Shown: positions 28,746 to 38,567, counted from the first letter of the stretch. The stretch: 64,000 nucleotides of DNA from Sphingomonas sp. 7/4-4 (GCF_027941955.1 NZ_CP115960.1:3426501-3490500), one strand, 5' to 3'. The notes: generated from the sequence alone by a model not told the origin. Numbers and translations: made by a program.

Positions 28746-29365
28746 ATGACCGTGCATTTCCATGAAGAAGACCTGCCCGAAGGCGTGTTCGCCCCCGGCG
28801 CGTCGATCGCCGTCGATACCGAGACCATGGGGCTGATCACGCCGCGCGACCGGCTGTGCGTCATCCAGCTCTCCGACGGCAGCGGCGACGAGCATCTCGT
28901 CCGATTCGGGCCGCGCTCTTCCTATGAAGCGCCCAATTTGCGGGAACTGCTCGGCGATCCCGACCGATTGAAGCTCTATCATTTCGCGCGGTTCGACCTC
29001 GCGGCGATCCGCTTCTATCTCGGCGTCACCGCCGCGCCGGTCTATTGCACCAAGATCGCCTCGCGGCTGGTGCGCACCTATACCGACCGGCATGGCCTCA
29101 AGGATCTGGTCCGCGAGCTGCTGGGGCAGGAAATCTCGAAGCAGCAGCAGTCCTCCGACTGGGGCGGCCCCGAGCTTTCGGACGCCCAGAAGGAATATGC
29201 CGCGTCGGACGTGCGCTATCTGCATGCGATGAAATTGGAACTCGACAAGCGTCTCGAGCGTGAAGGCCGCATGCCGCTCGCCCAGGCCGCTTTCGACTTC
29301 CTCCCTGGCGGGCGGAGCTGGATCTCGCCGGCTGGCCCGAGGTGGACATCTTTGCGCATATTTGA
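28746..29365 (+). CDS. rnd: ribonuclease D-like 3'-5' exonuclease (frame break near 3' end)
   Basis: 206 residues after one correction near 29312 (repair gives DFLPGRAELDLAGWPEVDIF). It has the DEDDy exonuclease motifs AVDTETMGL, YHFARFDLAA and YAASDVRYLH. It is about half the length of E. coli RNase D because the HRDC domains are missing, as in the short alphaproteobacterial form. The role is 3' trimming of structured RNA. It stands just upstream of lptC-lptA-lptB-rpoN, a conserved order in this class. Confidence 0.88.
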
Positions 29366-29380
29366 TTCCACGATGCCGCA

Positions 29381-29449
29381 CCGGCCCGCTCCCCCACCCG
29401 GCCTCCCACAGGATGCTGGCGCTGGGAGGCCGGGTGGGGAGCGGGCTGG
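29381..29449. repeat. 27-bp-arm hairpin element, copy A
   Basis: Arms CCGGCCCGCTCCCCCACCCG... (29381-29408) and ...CGGGTGGGGAGCGGGCTGG (29423-29449) around a 14-base loop, between rnd and lptC. Near-identical to copy B at 30707-30778, on the far side of lptC-lptA. One arm has five C where the other has four G, possibly another run-length error. Confidence 0.8.
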
Positions 29450-29474
29450 CACCGCCGGCCTCAAAGGCGCCTCC

Positions 29475-30119
29475 ATGTCTGAAGTCGCGGCGCGCCTTCG
29501 TTCGCAGAAGCGCGGCTGGGCGCATCCCGGCAGCAGCCACGATCGCATCGTGCGGCTGGGGCTGATCATCTTGCCGGTGGGGATCGGCGTGCTCGGCGCG
29601 TTCCTCGTGGTCGCGCCCCTGCTGATGGGCGGCGATGTCAGCTTCGTGCTCGACAAGAACAAGGTCGACGTCTCGCCCGAACGGCTGCGCATCGACGCCG
29701 CCGAATATCGCGGTGCCGACGACAAGGGGCGCCCTTTTCATCTGCATGCGGGATCCGCGGTGCAGCGCAGCTCGCTGGAGCCGATCGTGCGGCTCAACGA
29801 CCTTTCCGCCGAGATCCGCCTCGACACCGGTCTCGCCTCGCTGCGGGCCGAGCGCGGGCAATATGACATGACCAGCCAGAAGGTCGCAGTGAACGGCCCG
29901 CTCAAGTTCCAGACATCGGACGGCTATGTCCTCAACACGCACGACGCGACCGTCGATCTCAAGACGCGGCGGATGGAAAGCGGCGGCGCGGTGACCGGCA
30001 ATACCCCCACCGGCGTGTTCAGCGCGAACAAGCTTACCGCCGACCTGGAGAGCCGCACCGTCTCGCTCGAAGGCAATGCGCGCTTGCGGATCGTCCCCAG
30101 CCGCGCAAATAGGCGATGA
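29475..30119 (+). CDS. lptC: LPS export system protein LptC
   Basis: 214 residues. An N-terminal membrane anchor (LGLIILPVGIGVLGAFLVVA) is followed by the periplasmic beta-jellyroll with DVSPERLRIDAAEYRG, QYDMTSQKVAVNGPLKFQTS, VDLKTRRMESGGAVTGNTPT and FSANKLTADLESRTVSLEGN. LptC links the LptB2FG ABC transporter to the LptA bridge that carries lipopolysaccharide or glycolipid to the outer membrane. Its stop overlaps the lptA start. Sphingomonads use glycosphingolipids instead of LPS, so the cargo here may not be classical LPS. Confidence 0.88.
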   Translation: MSEVAARLRSQKRGWAHPGSSHDRIVRLGLIILPVGIGVLGAFLVVAPLLMGGDVSFVLDKNKVDVSPERLRIDAAEYRGADDKGRPFHLHAGSAVQRSSLEPIVRLNDLSAEIRLDTGLASLRAERGQYDMTSQKVAVNGPLKFQTSDGYVLNTHDATVDLKTRRMESGGAVTGNTPTGVFSANKLTADLESRTVSLEGNARLRIVPSRANRR

Positions 30120-30669
30120 TGATCCGTCGTATCGCCCCGCTTCCGATCGGAGTCGCGCTGGCGCTGGCCGCCGCGGCGCCCGCCTTCGCGCAAACGCGCC
30201 ACAATTCGTCCGCGCCGATCGACTTCGCGTCGGACCGGATCGAGCTGCAGGACCGCGCCAACCGCGTGCTGCTGACCGGCAATGTGAAGATCACCCAGGC
30301 GGAGATGACGCTTACCGCGGCCCGCATGACGGTGACCTATACCGGGCAGATCACCAACGGATCGCCGCAGGTCTCGCGACTCGACGCGTCGGGCGGCGTC
30401 ACGGTGTCGCGGCCCGACCAGACCGCGCGCTCGCAATTCGCAGTCTATGATCTCAACCGCCGGGTGATCACGATGATCGGCGGCGTGACGCTACGCCAGG
30501 GCGCGAACAACGTCTCGGGCGGGCGCCTGTCGATCGACCTCGACACCGGCCGCGCGACGATCGACGGTTCGGGCGTGCGCGGCGGCGCTACCCCGGCGAG
30601 CCCGGGGTGCAGAGCTCGGGCGGCCGCGTCACCGGGCGGTTCTCGGTGCCGAAGCGCGAAGGGCAATGA
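30116..30669 (+). CDS. lptA: lipopolysaccharide transport periplasmic protein LptA (frame break near 3' end)
   Basis: 184 residues after one correction at about 30594 (repair gives ATPGEPGVQSSGGRVTGRFS). A signal peptide (IGVALALAAAAPAFA) is followed by OstA-like repeats: PIDFASDRIELQDRANRVLL, VKITQAEMTLTAARMTVTYT and RRVITMIGGVTLRQGANNVS. LptA polymerises into the periplasmic bridge between LptC and LptD. It overlaps lptC and precedes lptB, from which it is separated by a hairpin repeat. Confidence 0.9.
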
Positions 30670-30706
30670 TGCGCTGAGGCGCGTGCAGATGCGCTGAGGC
30701 GCGCGC

Positions 30707-30778
30707 GCCGGCCCGCTCCCCCACCCGGCCACCCATATGATACTGCCGTTGGGTGGCCGGGTGGGGAGCGGGCCGGCA
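30707..30778. repeat. 29-bp-arm hairpin element, copy B
   Basis: Arms GCCGGCCCGCTCCCCCACCC... (30707-30735) and ...GGGTGGGGAGCGGGCCGGC (30750-30778), essentially copy A again but with a different loop. It lies between lptA and lptB. Just upstream, ATGCGCTGAGGCGC occurs twice (about 30669-30702). Confidence 0.8.
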
Positions 30779-30919
30779 CCGCCCGACCCGAGCGCCGGTA
30801 ACCCGCCTTTTTCAACGGACTGCCGCAGTTTCGCTTTTCATCCACGGCAATCTCATGCAGGAATCCTGCCAATCCGGGCCTATATGCCGCGGAGTGAAAC
30901 GATCGTGCAGGAAGCCCAG

Positions 30920-31696
30920 ATGAACGACGTCGCCATGCTCGAGCAGCCCGTGGCCGATCCGGCACCCTTGCCGGACAAGGGCCTCGCGGTCGTCTCGATC
31001 GCCAAGTCGTACGACAAGCGCGTGGTGCTCACCGACGTCTCGGTCTCGGTCGGGCGCGGCGAAGTGGTCGGGCTGCTCGGTCCCAACGGCGCGGGCAAGA
31101 CGACCTGCTTCTATTCGGTGATGGGGCTGGTGAAGCCCGATTCGGGCCGGATCATGCTCGACGGCGAGGACATCACCAAGCTGCCCATGTACCGCCGCGC
31201 GATCCTGGGGCTCGGCTATCTGCCGCAGGAAACCTCGATCTTCCGCGGCATGACGGTCGAGAACAACATCCTCGCCGTGCTCGAGCTTTCCGAGCCCGAC
31301 AAGGCGGCGCGCGAGCAGCGGCTCGACAAGCTGCTCGACGAGTTCGGCCTTACCCGGCTGCGCAGCGCGCCGGCGATGGCGCTTTCGGGCGGCGAGCGGC
31401 GCCGCGCCGAGATCGCCCGTGCGCTAGCTGCCGATCCGACGATCATCCTGCTCGACGAGCCCTTCGCGGGCATCGATCCGATCTCGATCTCGGACATTCG
31501 CGATCTCGTGATCCAGCTCAAGAATCGCGGGATCGGCGTGCTGATCACCGATCACAATGTCCGTGAGACGCTCGACATCGTCGATCGCGGCTACATCATC
31601 TATGACGGCCGCGTGCTCTTCGCCGGATCGCCCGAGGAACTCGTCCGCGACGAGAATGTCCGGCGGCTGTACCTCGGCGAGAGCTTCGAGCTGTAG
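30920..31696 (+). CDS. lptB: LPS export ABC transporter ATP-binding protein LptB
   Basis: 258 residues from ATG 30920, which has AGGAAG upstream; an ATG at 30884 is an alternative. ABC ATPase motifs: Walker A GPNGAGKTT, Q-loop YLPQETSIF, signature LSGGERRR, Walker B ILLDEPFAGID and switch LITDHNVRE. The PISISDIRDLV region is LptB-specific. It powers extraction of lipopolysaccharide or its sphingolipid counterpart from the inner membrane with LptFG. rpoN follows after three bases. Confidence 0.94.
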   Translation: MNDVAMLEQPVADPAPLPDKGLAVVSIAKSYDKRVVLTDVSVSVGRGEVVGLLGPNGAGKTTCFYSVMGLVKPDSGRIMLDGEDITKLPMYRRAILGLGYLPQETSIFRGMTVENNILAVLELSEPDKAAREQRLDKLLDEFGLTRLRSAPAMALSGGERRRAEIARALAADPTIILLDEPFAGIDPISISDIRDLVIQLKNRGIGVLITDHNVRETLDIVDRGYIIYDGRVLFAGSPEELVRDENVRRLYLGESFEL

Positions 31697-31699
31697 GGC

Positions 31700-33213
31700 A
31701 TGAGTCTGGCGCCTCGCCTCGACCTGCGGCAGTCGCAATCGCTGGTGATGACGCCGCAGCTCCAGCAGGCGATCAAGCTGCTGGCGCTGTCGAACCTCGA
31801 GATCGAGACCTTCATCGCCGAGGAGCTGGAGAAGAACCCGCTGCTCGACGCGCAGGCCGGCGGCGACGAAGCGCCCGATATCGCGCAGCCCGAGCCCGAG
31901 GGCGATTTCGAGACGGTGCGCGACGGCCCCGCCGATGCGAGCGAATTGCTGGCCGGCGGCGGGGAGGCGGCGGGCGAGGCGTCGCTCGACGTCGATTTCG
32001 CCGCGGAGACCTTCCATCACGACAGCGCGGCGGATTCGATCGGAGGACTCGACGGCAGTCTCGGGATGAGCGGCGCGGGCGGCGGCGGATCGGAGGACGG
32101 GCCGGATTTCGACAATTTCGGCGCGTCCGAGCTGAGCCTCGCCGATCACCTGATGCGGCAGGCCGGCGAGAGCGTCGACGGCGCCGACCTGTTCATCGCC
32201 GCGCATCTGATCGACCAGATCGACGAGGCGGGATATCTCACTGCCCCGCTGCTCGACGTGGCCGCCCGACTCGGCGTGCCGCTGGCCCGCGTCGAGAACG
32301 TGCTGGACGTGATCCAGACCTTCGATCCCACCGGCGTCGGTGCGCGCAACCTTGCCGAATGCCTCGCGCTGCAGGCGAAGGAAGTCGATCGCTACGATCC
32401 GTGCATGGCGCGGCTGATCGACAATCTGGAGCTCGTCGCGCGGGGTGACCTCCCTCGGCTCAAGCGCATCTGCAACGTCGACGACGAAGATCTGGCGGAC
32501 ATGATCCGCGAGCTCAGGAACTACGACCCCAAGCCCGGCTGCCGCTATGGCGGGGAGCCGACGCTGGCGGTGGTGCCCGACATCTTCGTCGCGCGGCGCG
32601 GCGCGGGCTGGGCCGTCGAGATCAACGCCGCGACCTTGCCGAGATTATTGGTCAACCGGGCTTATTATGCCGAGGTTTCGGCGGGCAAACAGGACAAGGC
32701 CGGCAAGGCGTGGATGTCCGACATGCTCGCCAGCGCCAATTGGCTGGTCAAGGCGCTCGACCAGCGCCAGCGCACGATCATCAAGGTCGCGACCGAGATC
32801 GTGAAGCAGCAGGAGGCGTTCTTCCTGAAGGGCGTCGCGCATCTCAGGCCGATGACCCTGCGCCAGGTCGCCGACGTGATCGAAATGCACGAATCGACGG
32901 TCAGCCGGGTGACCAGCAACAAATATCTGAGCTGCGCGCGCGGGCTTTTCGAGCTCAAGTATTTCTTCACCAGCGCGATCCAGTCGTCGGACGGCGGCGA
33001 CGCAGTGTCGGCGGAAGCGGTCAAGAGCGCGATCCGGACATTGATCCAGGCCGAGGACCCCAAGGCGATCCTGTCCGATGATACCTTGGTCGACATGCTG
33101 CGCGAAAAGGGCTTCGACATCGCGCGGCGCACGGTGGCCAAATATCGCGAGGCGCTGGGGATCGGCAGCTCGGTCCAGCGGCGCCGGCAAAGGCGCTGGA
33201 GGGCGTAGGCTGA
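31700..33213 (+). CDS. rpoN: RNA polymerase sigma-54 factor (likely frame break at 3' end)
   Basis: 504 residues if one A is added near 33190, changing the tail from RRRQRRWRA to QRRRQKALEGVG. Region I is the Gln/Leu-rich activator-responsive segment (LRQSQSLVMTPQLQQAIKLL). An acidic linker follows, then the core-binding domain and the DNA-binding C-terminus with the helix-turn-helix MTLRQVADVIEMHESTVSRV and RpoN box ARRTVAKYREALGI. Sigma-54 directs transcription from -24/-12 promoters with enhancer-binding activators. The lptB-rpoN order is conserved in Proteobacteria; the usual hpf-ptsN genes do not follow here. Confidence 0.94.
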
Positions 33214-33214
33214 G

Positions 33215-33835
33215 CTAGACCGCGATTCCCTCGGCGCCGCCGGCTCCCGGTGGCGGCGGATCCTGATCCCTGGGCGGCTTGTAGCCCGTGTCATCATAGT
33301 CGACGTCGAGTTCGAAATCCTCTTCGTCGCCGTCGTCGACGTCGCTCCCGGCGTGCTTGTGCTCCTCCGCCTTGGCCTTCGCCTTTTCGGCCTTGATGGC
33401 GCCGGTCAGGCCAGTGATGGTCTTGCGAGTGCCGGCATTCATCTTCTGCGAACTGTCGGCGCTGAGATGCCCCGCGCGCATCTTGCTGACATTGCCGGCG
33501 GCGATCGCGGCGCGGATCTCCTTGCGGCTGTGCTTGGTAGTGTCATAGCCTTGCACACTATCGGCCAGCCGCTCGACCTTACGGTTCTTTGCGCGTGCCG
33601 TGGCCTTGGTGGCCGCTTTCTGCTTCTCCTGCTTCTTGTTGTTGACCTTCTTCTCCTTGGAAGGGTCTTTCTTCGGCGGCATCAGCTGGATCGGTGCCTG
33701 ACCGGCATTGAGCGTTACGGCCTGCGCTGCGAGACGCTGTACGCGCGGGGCGGTGTTGAGCGCACCTCCTGCGGTCATGGGTGCATGCGCGATCGGAGGC
33801 GGCGCGGTGCGGCTGCGTTCGGCGAATTCTGCCAT
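33215..33835 (-). CDS. hypothetical lysine-rich protein with eCIS/polymorphic-toxin-like leader
   Basis: 206 residues. It has an N-terminal segment with GALNTAPRVQRLAAQAVTLN and GQAPIQLMPPKK, then a long lysine/alanine-rich helix (EKKVNNKKQEKQKAATKATA), a middle part with MNAGTRKTITGLTGAIKAEK, and an acidic, proline-rich tail (DVDDGDEEDFELDVDYDDTG). The VQRL ... PIQLM pattern is reminiscent of the linker after DUF4157 domains in contractile-injection cargo proteins, but no DUF4157 domain or injection genes are present. I do not assign a function. Confidence 0.6.
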   Translation of the reverse strand: MAEFAERSRTAPPPIAHAPMTAGGALNTAPRVQRLAAQAVTLNAGQAPIQLMPPKKDPSKEKKVNNKKQEKQKAATKATARAKNRKVERLADSVQGYDTTKHSRKEIRAAIAAGNVSKMRAGHLSADSSQKMNAGTRKTITGLTGAIKAEKAKAKAEEHKHAGSDVDDGDEEDFELDVDYDDTGYKPPRDQDPPPPGAGGAEGIAV

Positions 33836-33985
33836 GGCCCATCCTTCTCCCCGTTCGTCCGATGGAGAATCGCCCGCGGCAGGGAATCGCGCAATCGAAG
33901 CTTGCGCGGTTTCGGATCAATCCCGGGCGTGGCGAAACATAAGACGACTCAGGATTTGGAAACCGGTTGTTCCTATAATGCAGAT

Positions 33986-34390
33986 ATGAGCGCGACTTTC
34001 AGCATCACTGTCGAGCCCGAGCGCGATCTCGTGCGGATCGCAATGGCGGGCCTGTTCACGCCCGAGGATATCCGGGATTTCTACGAGGCACGGCGGGCGG
34101 CGCATGCGAAACTGACCTGCGGCCGCAACGAGCATCTCACGATCAACGACCTGCGGAACATGAAAATCCAGCCCCAGGAAAGCGTCGCGGAATTCCAGCA
34201 GATGCTGGGTGCGCCCGACTATCGTTCGCGCCGGCTCGCCTTCGTGATCGGCCGCACGCTGGCGCGCAGCCAGCTCCAGCGCGCGCTGAGCGGGCGCGGT
34301 GCGGGCACGCGCTGCTTCGACACCGTCGCCGAGGCCGAGGCCTGGCTGTTCCACGGATCGATAGCGGGCGCCTTGCGCGCCGCGGGCTAA
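33986..34390 (+). CDS. STAS/SpoIIAA-like hypothetical protein
   Basis: 134 residues. It starts MSATFSITVEPERDLVRIAM and continues with AGLFTPEDIRDFYEARRAAH, LTINDLRNMKIQPQESVAEF and a final FDTVAEAEAWLF. The alternating beta strands, and the closing AEAWL helix, are those of small STAS/SpoIIAA-like proteins. The function is unknown. It is convergent with the exonuclease gene, their ends overlapping by 4 bases. Confidence 0.65.
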   Translation: MSATFSITVEPERDLVRIAMAGLFTPEDIRDFYEARRAAHAKLTCGRNEHLTINDLRNMKIQPQESVAEFQQMLGAPDYRSRRLAFVIGRTLARSQLQRALSGRGAGTRCFDTVAEAEAWLFHGSIAGALRAAG

Positions 34391-35382
34391 TCGTCCTCGT
34401 CCTCGAAGCCGGCGAGGTCCAGTGCGCGTGCCTTGATCTGGTGGAGCCGGCACCAATGGACCAGGGCATCCTCCCGGCCATGCGTCACCCAGACCTCGCG
34501 CGGCGCGATCTCGCGGATCGTGGTGGTCAGCTCGTCCCAATCGGCGTGATCGGACAGGATCAGCGGCAGCTCGACGTTGCGCTGCCGCGCGCGCTGGCGG
34601 ACGCGCATCCAGCCGGAGGCCATCGCCGTGATCGGATCGGGCAGGCGGCGCGACCAGCGATCGTTGAGCGCACCTGGCGGGCAGAGGACGATCCGCCCCT
34701 GCAACTCGGCCTTGGCCACGCCGGTGGCGGGACGCAGCTCGCCGAGATCGACGCCCTGCTCGACATAGAGATCGCATAGCCGCTGCAGCGCGCCGTGGAT
34801 GTAGATCGGATCGTCGAACCCCATCACGCGCAATTCCTTGATCACCCGCTGCGCCTTGCCCAGGGCATAGGCGCCGACCAGCACGCAGCGCGCGGGATTG
34901 GCCCTCAGGGTGGTGAGCAATTTGTCGAGCTCGTCATGCGTCTCGGGATGGCGGAACACCGGCAGGCCGAACGTCGCCTCGGTGACGAAGATGTCGCAGG
35001 GGACCGGCTGGAAGGGGGCGCAGGTCGGGTCCTCGCGCCTTTTGTAGTCGCCCGAGACGACGACGCGCTCTCCGGCATGCTCGAGCACGATCTGCGCCGA
35101 GCCGAGGACATGCCCCGCGGGGACGAAGCTGATCTCGACACCGCCCATGCGCAGCGATTCGCCATAGCCGATCGGATGGCCGTTCTGTGGTCCGTAGCGG
35201 CATTCCATGATCGCCAGCGTCTCCGGCGTCGCCCATACCGCACCATGACCGCCGCGCGCATGATCGGCATGGCCGTGCGTGATCAGCGCGCGCGGCACCG
35301 GCTGCGAAGGATCGACCCAGGCGTCGGCGGCGGGAATGTAGATGCCCGTGGGCTCGGGGGTAATCCAGCTGCCGATGGCCAT
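34387..35382 (-). CDS. ligase-associated DNA exonuclease (MBL fold, beta-CASP-like)
   Basis: 331 residues from ATG 35380-35382. The metallo-beta-lactamase zinc motif is ITHGHADHARGG; others are AGHVLGSAQIVLEH, VVSGDYKR, EATFGLPVFRHPE and LILSDHADWDELTTTI. These match the mRNA-3'-end-processing-factor-like exonuclease of the ligase-associated damage response set. Its usual partners, an ATP-dependent ligase and a DEXH helicase, are both in this window (23183 and 36155) but not adjacent on the same strand. It would resect DNA ends during repair. Confidence 0.88.
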   Translation of the reverse strand: MAIGSWITPEPTGIYIPAADAWVDPSQPVPRALITHGHADHARGGHGAVWATPETLAIMECRYGPQNGHPIGYGESLRMGGVEISFVPAGHVLGSAQIVLEHAGERVVVSGDYKRREDPTCAPFQPVPCDIFVTEATFGLPVFRHPETHDELDKLLTTLRANPARCVLVGAYALGKAQRVIKELRVMGFDDPIYIHGALQRLCDLYVEQGVDLGELRPATGVAKAELQGRIVLCPPGALNDRWSRRLPDPITAMASGWMRVRQRARQRNVELPLILSDHADWDELTTTIREIAPREVWVTHGREDALVHWCRLHQIKARALDLAGFEDEDD

Positions 35383-35499
35383 GGTGGCTATATGGTTGGC
35401 CGGGCGCGGGGTTCCCAGTCTTGTGGAGATGCTGGTACTGATTTCGCTGCGCGGGGCGGGGCGGCTGCAAAGCGGCGGCGGGCCTGATATCATGCCGGG

Positions 35500-35844
35500 A
35501 TGATTGAAACGGTGACTCTCTGGCGGCCCGTCGGCCCCATCGAACTGGATCTGATCCGCAAGAGCGGCATGCATGCGTTTCCGCCGCGGCTTCCGGATCA
35601 ACCGATCTTCTACCCGGTCACCACCGAAGACTATGCCGTGAAAATCGCACGCGACTGGAACGTGCGAGACAGCGGCTCCGGCTATGTCACGCGCTTTGCC
35701 GTGCGCCGTGACTATCTCGATCAATATGCGGTGCAGGATGCCGGCGGACGGGCGCATCGGGAATATTGGATTCCGGCCGAAGCGCTCGATGCATTCAACG
35801 CGGCCATCGTCGGCAAGATCGAAGTCGTACAAGAGTTTCGCTGA
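35500..35844 (+). CDS. conserved hypothetical protein
   Basis: 114 residues. It begins MIETVTLWRPVGPIELDLIR and continues with SGMHAFPPRLPDQPIFYPVT, GYVTRFAVRRDYLDQYAVQD and REYWIPAEALDAFNAAIVGK. The same pattern (RPVGP, FPPRLP-QPIFYPV, GYVTRF, EYWIPAE) occurs in a small family spread across distant bacteria. I do not know a function for it. A compact beta-rich fold, intact reading frame and scattered distribution suggest an accessory gene. Confidence 0.7.
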   Translation: MIETVTLWRPVGPIELDLIRKSGMHAFPPRLPDQPIFYPVTTEDYAVKIARDWNVRDSGSGYVTRFAVRRDYLDQYAVQDAGGRAHREYWIPAEALDAFNAAIVGKIEVVQEFR

Positions 35845-35948
35845 GCGCCGTTACCCCCGCCCGGGATCGAAACTGACCGCGGCTTCGTTGGTCTGGCGAA
35901 ACTCGAAACGAGGTGTGTCATGGACGTATCGAGCCCCTGCAGAGCATC

Positions 35949-36113
35949 ATGGTGATCGTCGGGCCGATCCTGCTCGCACTCGCAATCGCCTGGGCGATGC
36001 TCCGCAATCGCGCCACGCGCGGCGATGTGAAGCATACCGAGGAAGCCACGCGGAGGCGTTACGACCAGCAGGATAAAGAGGATAAAGCGCGCGAGAATGG
36101 CGGCGTCGCCTGA
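35949..36113 (+). CDS. small single-pass membrane protein
   Basis: 54 residues. One membrane helix (VIVGPILLALAIAWAMLRN) is followed by a highly charged tail (VKHTEEATRRRYDQQDKEDK). The start is taken at ATG 35949; the frame is open slightly further upstream. It has no recognised family. It precedes the helicase gene by 41 bases on the same strand. Confidence 0.6.
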   Translation: MVIVGPILLALAIAWAMLRNRATRGDVKHTEEATRRRYDQQDKEDKARENGGVA

Positions 36114-36154
36114 AGGGCTTGCGCTGAACCGTCAAGTCGCGCGAACGCTGGCGG

Positions 36155-38567
36155 GTGCCCGACACCGAACTGCCCCGAATATTGACCGACTGGTTTGCCG
36201 CGCGCGGCTGGCACCCGCGCCGGCACCAGCTCGACATGCTCGCGGCCGCGCGACGCGGCGAACATGCATTGCTGGTCGCGGCGACCGGGGCGGGCAAGAC
36301 GCTCGCAGGCTTCCTGCCGACCCTGGCCGAACTGATCGAGCAGCCGGGCCAGGGGCTCCACACGCTCTATATATCGCCGTTGAAGGCGCTCGCGGTCGAC
36401 GTACAGCGCAACCTGCTCACCCCGATCGAGGAGATGGGCCTTTCGATCCGCGTCGAGACCCGGACCGGCGACACGCCCCATGAGCGCAAGGTCCGCCAGC
36501 GCGCGCGGCCGCCCGAGATATTGCTGACCACGCCCGAATCGCTGAGCCTTTTGCTCTCCTACGAAGACAGCCTCACGATGTTCGCCGGGCTGAAGACCGT
36601 AGTGATCGACGAGGTCCACGCCTTCGCCACCGGCAAGCGCGGCGATCTGCTGGCGCTGGCGATGGCACGGCTGCAGCGACTCGCGCCCGGAATGCGCCGG
36701 GTGGCGCTGTCGGCGACGGTCGCCGATGCCGACGGCTATCGTGCCTGGCTCGCCCCGCATGGCGACATCGATGCCGTGACCTTGGTGCAGGGCGAGAAAG
36801 GCGCCGATCCCGACATCGCGATCCTGCTCCCCGAGGGGCGCGTGCCCTGGGCGGGGCATTCGGGCGTCTATGCGATGCCACAGGTGATGGCCGAGATCGA
36901 GACGCACCGCACCACGATCGTCTTCTGCAACACTCGCGGGCTCGCCGAACTCGTCTTCCAGCAGCTCTGGAAGGTCAACGAGATGAAGCTGCCGATCGGC
37001 GTGCATCACGGCAGCCTCAGCCTCGAGGCACGACGCCGCGCCGAACAGGCGATGGCCGACGGCAAATTGCGCGCTTTGGTGGCGACCGCGAGCCTCGATC
37101 TCGGAGTCGACTGGGGCGATGTGGATTGCGTGATCCAGATGGGCGCGCCCAAGGGTTCGTCGCGGCTGCTCCAGCGGATCGGGCGCGCCAACCACCGGCT
37201 CGACGAGGCATCGGAGGCGGTGCTGGTGCCCGGCAATCGCTTCGAATATCTCGAGGCGCGCGCGGCGCTCGACGCAGTCGAGCAAGGGAGCTGGATCCGG
37301 ACATCTTCCGTCCCGGCGCGCTCGACGTGCTGGCGCAGCATGTCATGGCGTGCGCATGCGCGGCACCGTTCGATGCTGCGGAAATGCTGCACGAGGTTCG
37401 CGGCGCACTGCCGTATTCAGCGCTCGAACAGGAGGTTTTCGACAGTGTCCTCAATTTCATCGCCGATGGCGGCTACAGCTTGCGCGCCTATGACAAGTTC
37501 AAGCGGCTGACCCGCGGGCAGGACGGGCTGTGGCGCGTCACCAGACCCGCCTTCGTTGCGCAGCATCGGCTCAATGCCGGAATCATCGTCGAGGCGCCGA
37601 TGCTCGACGTGCGCTTCAAGAACGGCCGCAAGCTGGGCAAGATCGAGGAAGGCTTCGGCTCGACGCTCTCGCCGGGCGATACCTTCTACTTCGCCGGGCT
37701 GAGCCTCGAAGTCGAACGCGTCGAACTCACCGACCTGATCGTGCGGGCGAGCGCAAAGCGGGCGCGCTACGTGTCCTATATGGGCGCGCGATTGGCGATC
37801 ACTTCGACGCTCGCCAATCGCGTGCGCGAATATCTGCACGACCGCGATCAATGGCAGCGCTTTCCCGACGATGTCCGCGAGTGGCTCGAAGTGCAGGAGC
37901 GCCGCTCGGCGATCCCGGCGCCGGCGCAATTGCTCGTCGAGACCTTCCCGCACGAAGGCAAGCACCACATGGTCGCCTACAGCTTCGAGGGCTGGAACGC
38001 GCATCAGTCGCTCGGCATGCTGATCACGCGGCGAATGGAGGCGATGGGCCTCAAGCCGCTGGGCTTTGTCGCCAACGATTATGCGCTGGCGGTGTACGGG
38101 CTCGAGAAGATCGAGGATCCTGCCGCGCTGTTTTCGCCCGATATCCTGGAGCATGAATTCGTCGACTGGGTGCAGCAATCGGCGTTGCTCAAGCGAGCCT
38201 TCCGCGAAGTGGCGATCATCGGCGGGCTGGTCGAGCGCCAGCATCCGGGCAAGAAGAAGAGCGGGCGCCAGGTCACTTTCTCGACCGACCTGATTTATGA
38301 CGTGCTCCGCAAATACGAGCCCGATCACCTGCTGCTCAGGGCCGCCTGGGCCGATGCGCGGGCGCGGATGACCGATGTCGGCCGGCTGGCGCGCCTGCTC
38401 GACACTGCCGCGGACACGATGCTGCACATCGACTTGCCGCGGGTGAGCCCGATGGCGGTGCCGGTGCTGATCATGATCGGGCGCGAACGCACCCCCAGGG
38501 CAGCGGCGAGGAGGCGCTGCTGATCGAAGCGGAAGGCATCGCGGCGGAGGCGATGCGGATCGATTGA
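36155..38567 (+). CDS. ligase-associated DEXH-box helicase, Lhr family (two frame breaks)
   Basis: 804 residues after two corrections: GGG 37286-37288 (repair gives VEQGELDPDIFRPGALDV) and C run 38492-38496 (repair gives RTPQGSGEEALLIEAEGIAA). Helicase motifs: Q-motif HPRRHQLDML, Walker A ATGAGKT (43-49), DEVH (152-155), LSATVAD, and motif VI QRIGRANHRLD. The C-terminal half (residues 420-800) has the Lhr-type winged-helix and DUF4145-like parts. It is the helicase of the ligase/exonuclease/helicase repair set. The phosphoesterase PdeM that normally overlaps its 3' end is not present. Confidence 0.9.
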
